From Plasmopara viticola (Eukaryota > Oomycota > Peronosporomycetes > Peronosporales > Peronosporaceae): a stretch of DNA of 64,000 bases. The position numbers and the translations under genes were made by a program. Of this stretch, positions 58,001 through 64,000 are shown piece by piece. A model generated the notes under the pieces. The model saw only the letters and a list, made by a program, of their open reading frames with translations, was not told the origin of the DNA and searched no databases. The stretch covers positions 434,001 to 498,000 of the forward strand of contig MBPM02000018.1 of NCBI GenBank assembly GCA_001695595.3. The letters run 5' to 3'. How positions within the stretch are numbered: the stretch's first letter is position 1; every line of letters begins with the position of its first letter.

Positions 58001-59222
58001 GCTACTTTCAGTCAAACTTACTGGCGTGTGTATTCTCAATCGACCAATTTCGGTCAAAATGGATCACAGAAGTATTAAGAAGGTCCTGACGCAGAGAAGT
58101 ACAAACCGCGGCGATTGCAAGTGAATTTGATTGTTCGTCTAATATATCACTAGATTAATACTAAAAAAATAGTTTTTCAAGCAGGCAAAATATCATCATA
58201 TATTTCAGAATCTAATGATATAAATACCCCGTGCTAATAATAAACCGCGTGAACTTGCCAACTTTTAGCCTTTGTTTTAGTGGATTACCGAAAAACTTAC
58301 ACCGTGGCTGATGCAATGTCACGCAATCCGACACTCGAGAGCTAAGCTACCCAGGTTAGAAAAAAGTGGCTAGGAATCGCGAGATCGTTGCGACAATCAG
58401 GATAAACAAGGTTACAGTTGCCCAACCCGCACAGACAATGTATTTGGGTAATAGAGAGCTACAGTCAATCATCAAGAGACTGAGTATGTGCCAAATTACT
58501 GTTTAACAGGTGCTATTTTGTATCACTAAACAGGCAAAAAGATGAGACTTCACCACTGTATATTCCAGACGACGAAGATTTGGAAAACTGCGGACCACCC
58601 AGAATTTTTCAAGACTTGACAGGTCGTACTTTAAAAGGGCCACTGGTTTAAAATGACGAAGTACATCCAGCGCTATGTCAATTACTTCAAAATGTGTCAG
58701 CCAAGGCTAGGCAGACCAATCCGCCAGAATTACTTCAGTTTCAAAAGGCAGATGTGTCGACAGCTCAATGGACTTCTCGTTTCTTTGCTGAAGAACCGAA
58801 GTAATTTTAATGCCGTCATGGTGTTTGTCGATCAGATAAAAAGTCCGTCTCAAAGTTTTGCTAAGTCAAAAAAACTAGCTCCAAGATATTTCGGCCCATT
58901 CTCGATCAAGAAATTTGGGGTTATCATAAATATCGAAGCTGCACCCAGTGTTTCACACTTCACTATCGCAGCCGTATCGCAAGGGCCCCAAGCGTCGGTA
59001 AGGGCAAATAAGGTCACTCTGGCTAGTGGTTTCGAAAGACAACTCATTGAAGCAAGAATCGGACATCGTAAATACAATGGAAAGCTACAGTACAAAGGCT
59101 GGTAGCTTGGTAAACCCAAGAAAGAAGCCACTTGAGAAGCCCATGAAAAAAATTAAAAGCAGATTTCCGAACACAACGACCTCTATTGGGACCCAGAACG
59201 GTAAGTTTCAACTTTTAAAATA
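55080..59222 (+). pseudogene. Second Gypsy remnant with internal deletions
   Basis: Gag-like pieces lie at 55440-55960 (a Q-rich stretch, then DFVTLISSN and RINLYKTWALFNLK in shifted frames). Reverse transcriptase/RNase H pieces lie at 57600-58080 (KAIKLLDNQL, IAFA-like remains, VKMDHRSIKKVLTQ). Integrase is at 58653-59105, an open 150-codon stretch joining MTKYIQRYVN and NAVMVFVDQIK directly to KLAPRYFGPF, so most of the integrase core is deleted while the frame is kept. The protease and much of the reverse transcriptase are missing or unreadable. Confidence 0.75.
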
Positions 59223-60625
59223 GACATCTTATCGAAGGGAGGTTGTGTGGCGTAACCGTCGTCATCATCAGGTTTGCCAGAAATGGCCATTACACCATCT
59301 AAAGCATTATTCTTAAGGTATATATGCATTGGCACAATCCATATGAATAGGCGATTGATAGTTCCAGACCAGACGCAAGGTTTGATGCCACATATACAAT
59401 AGACCTGATTGATGGAAAACAAAATAGTATTGTAAGAAGCCAGTTGGAGTAAGGAGGAAGCCTTTAGGGTGGTGGCAGGAAATGGCTGAGAGCCACTAGT
59501 TGAGCTATAGCAAGGCAAAATTCTAAGAACACTCCATTTAAAAGCACTACTTAACTTGCTTCAACCAATTAACACTCCTTCTTTTAAACCAAACGTCGCT
59601 CCGCTCGCCACCTTAACCTCGTCCAAAAATCGACCTTTACATAGGCTTCCTCCGCGACTGTGTTATATGACGCGTTGTCGTTGAGAAATGAATACTAAAA
59701 TTTGATTGACTGATTGGCAATATTTGAGAAAACTTGTCTCCACGTTATCAAGAGTGCAATGGCTTGATAACCAAGACATTAAGCCGCTTTCTAAATTAAA
59801 GACTCTGTCCGAGCAATTAGACGGGCAAGTAGTGTCTTCAATACGAATTTTTTAGTGCTAACTAGAACAATATCTCCATCATGGCGGCATTGAAGTGATC
59901 CGCATTGCAAGTTAAAAGGTGTTGTGACTACTCCGTTCTTCTTCTTACAGAAAGCATAAGCACGCTTTGCTCATTGAGTTTATGCGGCGCTAGATTCTTA
60001 GGTAAGTTTGATTTTGAGACGGTATGGGTCACAAAAATCTGACCCCGTCCTTCAAACTTGGATAGACATGTCGTATAGGTAGACGAACGACGAAAACGAC
60101 CAGCCCAAGCAATATACATCACGATGCGCACTTGACTCCTGTTCGATGTTTAAACCACAAAGCTCGACACATTGCATGTAATGTTTGGCTTCTAATCCGA
60201 AGGATAATATGATCGTAAGCTATCAACGTATTGTGTATACACAACTTCACCTTCAGGGCCTCTTTTCAAACGAAATTTAAAGCTTCAATCATTGGTAAAT
60301 ACAATACAATTTCTGCTATTGCTCGGGTCTTTTGAGGACCATCAAATGGAAATTGTGACGTCGGAGAATCGTTTGAAGTTGTTGCAATATTTTAATTATC
60401 ATAACAGGAATATCGACGTTCTCACCACTATACTTTCCACAAGGTACGTGCACTATAAATAAAAACAAACCATAGGCATATTGTTACTTTGCAATGTAAT
60501 AATTCTGCTGTGCGAAACGGAAGCGACAACCGGATGCGGCTCGACGTTGCCGCGAAGACTACAGACAAAAAATCTGTTGCAGTTACGGACAACAGATCTG
60601 TCGCAGTTACACGAGATCTTGCTGA
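59223..60625. other. Unassigned intergenic DNA upstream of the IQ-motif gene
   Basis: The first ~300 bp may be the 3' end of the Gypsy remnant. The rest has no recognisable gene. An imperfect duplication of gttgcagttac / gtcgcagttac with an acagat(c)tg context occurs at 60570-60612, just before the gene start. Confidence 0.45.
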
Positions 60626-63600
60626 ATGGACTGTATCGAAGCGAACGGTAGCTCTAGCAAGCCCAAAAAGTACGTGCCTCAAAACGGATTGAAAGATTTG
60701 GTTTTCACTTTGACTCTTGCAGCACATCAAGCTCGGAGTTGACTCCATTACAAAGACCAACTCTAGTTTCTTCTCCAATAACGTCGCCACACCTTCCTCA
60801 TTTCAAGAAGAGTAAGAAAACATCGCCCACGAAAATTTCTCGATCGAGAACTTATGACAAGGTAAGATCAATGCAAGTAAAAATTAAAGCTCTTGGGAGC
60901 TGACTTTTCTTCTCATAGGGGTTTTCGCTTCCTAAAGTTGCATCTATCGCTGTTGCGAGTGAGAATTTCACAGAACAAGGGGATTCAGGCGAGGTACGTG
61001 ATTCTTTCGTATGAAACAGTAACAGCTTGCTTACAAGCTACGATTAATTCTTAGGAGCTAGAGGTTCTCAAGTGCATCCTCGTGCGCGAAGGATACTTGC
61101 AACGATTAGGACGCGCAAGCGCTGTCGGTCACGTCGGAGGAATCCACCTTGATAATACACTTCATGTGCTGGATCTGCTTCGTGCAGCGACGTTAGATAC
61201 AGTAGAAGCGATCGTAGGATGGCGTGATGCCAAGGAAAAACGCAAGCGAACGGAGACTGGACAATCCGTTGCTGAGCCGGAGCAGTACAAGTGGAACGGG
61301 ATCAATTACTTGCTCAAGCTTGCGTCCGATTTGGATTTCTTGGCTAAACACACTGGGCTGACAGAGGGGCTAGGATTCACTGTGCACCGAAACCCGTTCA
61401 TCAGTCCTTTAAATCTCGATTCTCAAGTACCACGAAATGTCCAGTGTCACGATCTCATTGAGAATGAAGAAACCCAGGGTTCACACGACAATGGAAAGCG
61501 TTCGCAGTCGAGTCTAGGCAATCTTTGCAATGACGCGTCGGTAAATAACGCCAAAGCTGTGAAATTTCCGTTATTGAAAAAGAAATTTGCAAAAACTCCG
61601 TACGAAACTCGAGTGGTAAATGATGAAGATCTGATTTCCAGGTCACCATCAAAGATACATACTGTCTCAGTCAAGTCCCGTGCGTTACAAGAGGTTGGCA
61701 CATTGAAATGTAGATCAAAAGCACCCTTTTTGATGAGTGAAGTGGACACGGCCCGCGTTGTTAAAGCTGGGCTCGTCGTTGTACAAGAAGAAGCAGTATT
61801 TGGACGATATACACGAGATATCCACAATCGAGTCGTCCCGGAAGATGAAGCTCGGCGTCGCTGGAATATGGTCGAAATGTCAGGAAATGCTTACAATGTG
61901 CCAGCTACTCTTCAGTCCTCGTACAGTGCTGAAGACTCGGAAGGGAATGATCTACGTCTGGAAAGGTCCACGATTTTGAATAAAAACCATGCAAAGAAAC
62001 GCTCGGGGATGTTGGGACCCATTTCAAAGCCCAATTGGCGGGCGTTTAATCGTCTTCCTTTGCCAAGACGACGAGCTCGAGGTGCTCAATTCGAGCAAGA
62101 CTTGGCTGCGGAGAAAGAGGCAAATGTGCAGCTTCATTTGCGTCTAAACTCGCTGAGGGAGGAAACGGAGCGCAAAGCGATGGATGTGGCGTACTTCGAG
62201 AGTTGCACAAACCTGCAAGGATTTGCACAAGAATTGCAGGCATTTACTCGTCAAGCTCAGCGAGAGTTGCAGCTGTTGCGTAGTGAAGTTGAAGAGAAAG
62301 AAGGTTTGTGTGTGAAAAAGCATGTGAATATACAAAAGAAACAAGAGCTGATTTTCACGTTCAAGGAGCAACACAAGGCACTTCAGGATGCTATGGTAAG
62401 TACTTTACTTGTCTTGACCCAAGTTCGCTTATATATTGCGTGTTGACGATAAAAACCATTGGGTAGCATGCAAAGAGGATCAAAGGTACACTTTTTGACT
62501 TCAATCAAGATCAGCTTCAATGGAGAGGGCAACGACAAAGTGAAGGTGAGACTGCCGTCGCTGCTGAACAGCAGAAACACGACCAGGCAAAACCATTGGT
62601 ACTGCATTTTTGTGCGACGCAGATCCAGAAAGTCGTTCGTGGCATGTTGACTCGAGCGACGTATGAAAGCACAAAGATTGAGCTTACCGTTGCAAGCACG
62701 TTTATTCAAGCAGGTGTACGTGGATTTCTTGTGCGACGGTATGTGGCCAAACTTTACTGGTGCAAGGTAGCCTCCATCCACATCCAGCGTATTGCTCGAG
62801 GCTGGCTCGCTCGACTAATTGTAAAGAGAATGCGAACGCGACGACATCAGCAACGATCTGCGGTGCGGATTCAAAAGAGGGTACGTGGTCGCTTTGGACG
62901 AATTCGGATGGCCAAGATTCGAGAATTAATGGCTTCGCGTCTGCAACTTGCGCTCGCAAGTCGATCTATTGAAGCTGATACGCTTCAAGAGCTCGCAAGT
63001 GCTTGTCAATCGATGGTCACGTTGCCATTCCTTGTGACGATGGATGCAAAGACACACGCCAAGCCACTTCCCGCTCTTCTCCTTGGACTTGTGCGTCTAT
63101 TGATGCTATTTACGAGTGATTCGGATGATGAGTGGGATGTTCCTCGTACTCGGTGGCATGAAGCAGCTTGTTTCTTACGATGCAGTGTGAGTCTCGCACG
63201 TCGGATGCAGAACGTCGCAGATGCCGCGGCTGGAGCTGCACGAGCTTGTTTGTTACCATCGGGAAAGGTTGCAGCTGCGGGCGTTGCCACCTCAATGCCG
63301 TACTTGCGAGAGTCGCCGGTAGGAAGCGCATTGCTTGATGCATGCATGAAGGATTCAAATTTTCAAGTCGAGACGTTTGAGCTCCTCCCACGCGGCTGGC
63401 GAGCTGCTGTGGCCATTTTTCACTGGACAACAGCCTTTCATGCCATTGTGCGCCTTCAACATCTCGTCGAACGGAGCACAATGTCGACTGATCCATACTT
63501 GGTCATCAGTCGCACGTTGAGCAAACGAGAAGCTGAACAGGAATTGGCAGAGCGACTAGAGGTTGAAGTTAGTGACAAATTGCTTGCTCGACGCTTTGTC

Positions 63601-64000
63601 CCGATAGAATTGACTCGTGCTCGTGACTATCCTTTTCATCGACCTCGTCCATTATTGCTCGTCGTAGCAACGGACGTTCCTCTGAAGGCACGACATTATG
63701 TTCTCGAGAAGCTCCAAGTGGCTTTACCGGGTCTGTTTTTCACCATTTCGCGTCCCTTAGCGTCTTCAAAACGAGATTTGAACGTCCAAAACTCTGCTTC
63801 GATGTTTGATTTCACAGCGATTCGAAACGCATATGCGCTAGGACAATGTGTGATGCTTGACGGTGATGTGGGGCTTCGTGACGTGACTCAGCGTGCTTTC
63901 TGTAGTTCCTTTGCTAGCATCAAGTATGGATTGCAGCCACTGCCAATGTGCATTCTCTTACGAGGCAAGCATACGAATCGCAGCGATCTCTTTGTTGTAA
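60626..64000 (+). CDS. Large IQ-motif protein, truncated by the window end
   Basis: Five visible exons: 60626-60669, 60723-60861, 60919-60993, 61055-62395 and 62467 to the edge, with introns of 53, 57, 61 and 71 nt, all GT-AG and phase-compatible. About 1044 residues are visible, and the last frame is still open at 64000 (the terminal taa is out of frame). Residues about 90-190 form a conserved-looking helical domain (LDLLRAATLDTVEAIVGW, WNGINYLLKLASDLDFL). Coiled coil follows at about 430-530, then four IQ motifs (about 583-680, pattern IQ-x-x-x-RG-x-x-x-R), which bind calmodulin or light chains. The C-terminal ~330 residues match nothing I recognise. ATG 60626 is the first one that fits the splice phases. 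Confidence 0.8.

Noticed and set aside
63990..64000. Terminal taa at the window end as the stop of the IQ-motif gene
   Set aside because: The codon phase from exon 5 gives GTT GTA A at the edge, so the taa is out of frame and the gene continues.
1..64000. CRISPR arrays, bacterial operons or ribosome-binding sites
   Set aside because: No regularly spaced short repeats were seen, and the spliced genes and retroelements show a eukaryotic genome.

Overview
The window looks like nuclear DNA of an oomycete, most likely a peronosporalean (Phytophthora or downy-mildew-like) species. The evidence is short GT-AG introns of about 50-76 nt, initiator-like core promoters close to start codons, a small secreted cysteine-rich protein of the oomycete type, a PTEN/formin fusion, and many decayed Copia, Gypsy, MULE and SINE-like repeats. 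No CRISPR array, rRNA or tRNA gene was recognised by eye.

Region 1 (1-36.5 kb) is a very large inverted duplication. A left arm (about 50-10430) and a right arm (about 26226-36515) are reverse complements of each other. Some stretches are almost identical and others differ by several percent. Each arm carries one copy of a small secreted cysteine-rich protein gene near its outer end, and otherwise heavily decayed, unassigned sequence. The left arm alone holds a 322-bp SINE-like insertion with a clear target-site duplication; the right arm keeps the empty site. The spacer between the arms holds one intact gene (a protein with two TB2/DP1/HVA22 domains, 10860-12468), a decayed Copia fragment (13.3-14.3 kb), a block of degraded frames with a 317-bp tandem duplication, and remains that look like an endogenous Maverick/Polinton-like or Polinton-like virus: an A32/FtsK-type packaging ATPase at 18.7-19.4 kb and a probable capsid protein at 20.05-20.8 kb. 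It also holds a young complete Copia retrotransposon (21763-26225) inserted exactly at the inner edge of the right arm.

Region 2 (38.8-47.2 kb) is a compact host gene cluster. A small coiled-coil gene on the minus strand (38788-39858, with one in-frame stop) is divergent from a 1463-residue PTEN-like/C2/PHD/FH2 formin (40014-44611), with only 155 bp between start codons. The formin is convergent with a 701-residue kinesin (47212-44905, minus). Formin and kinesin suggest an actin and microtubule theme, but co-regulation is only inference.

Region 3 (47.3-60.6 kb) is a repeat graveyard: a MULE transposase remnant, two Gypsy remnants with internal deletions, and a second copy of the SINE-like element. 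Region 4 (60626 to the right edge) is a large IQ-motif protein gene with five visible exons, cut by the window end.
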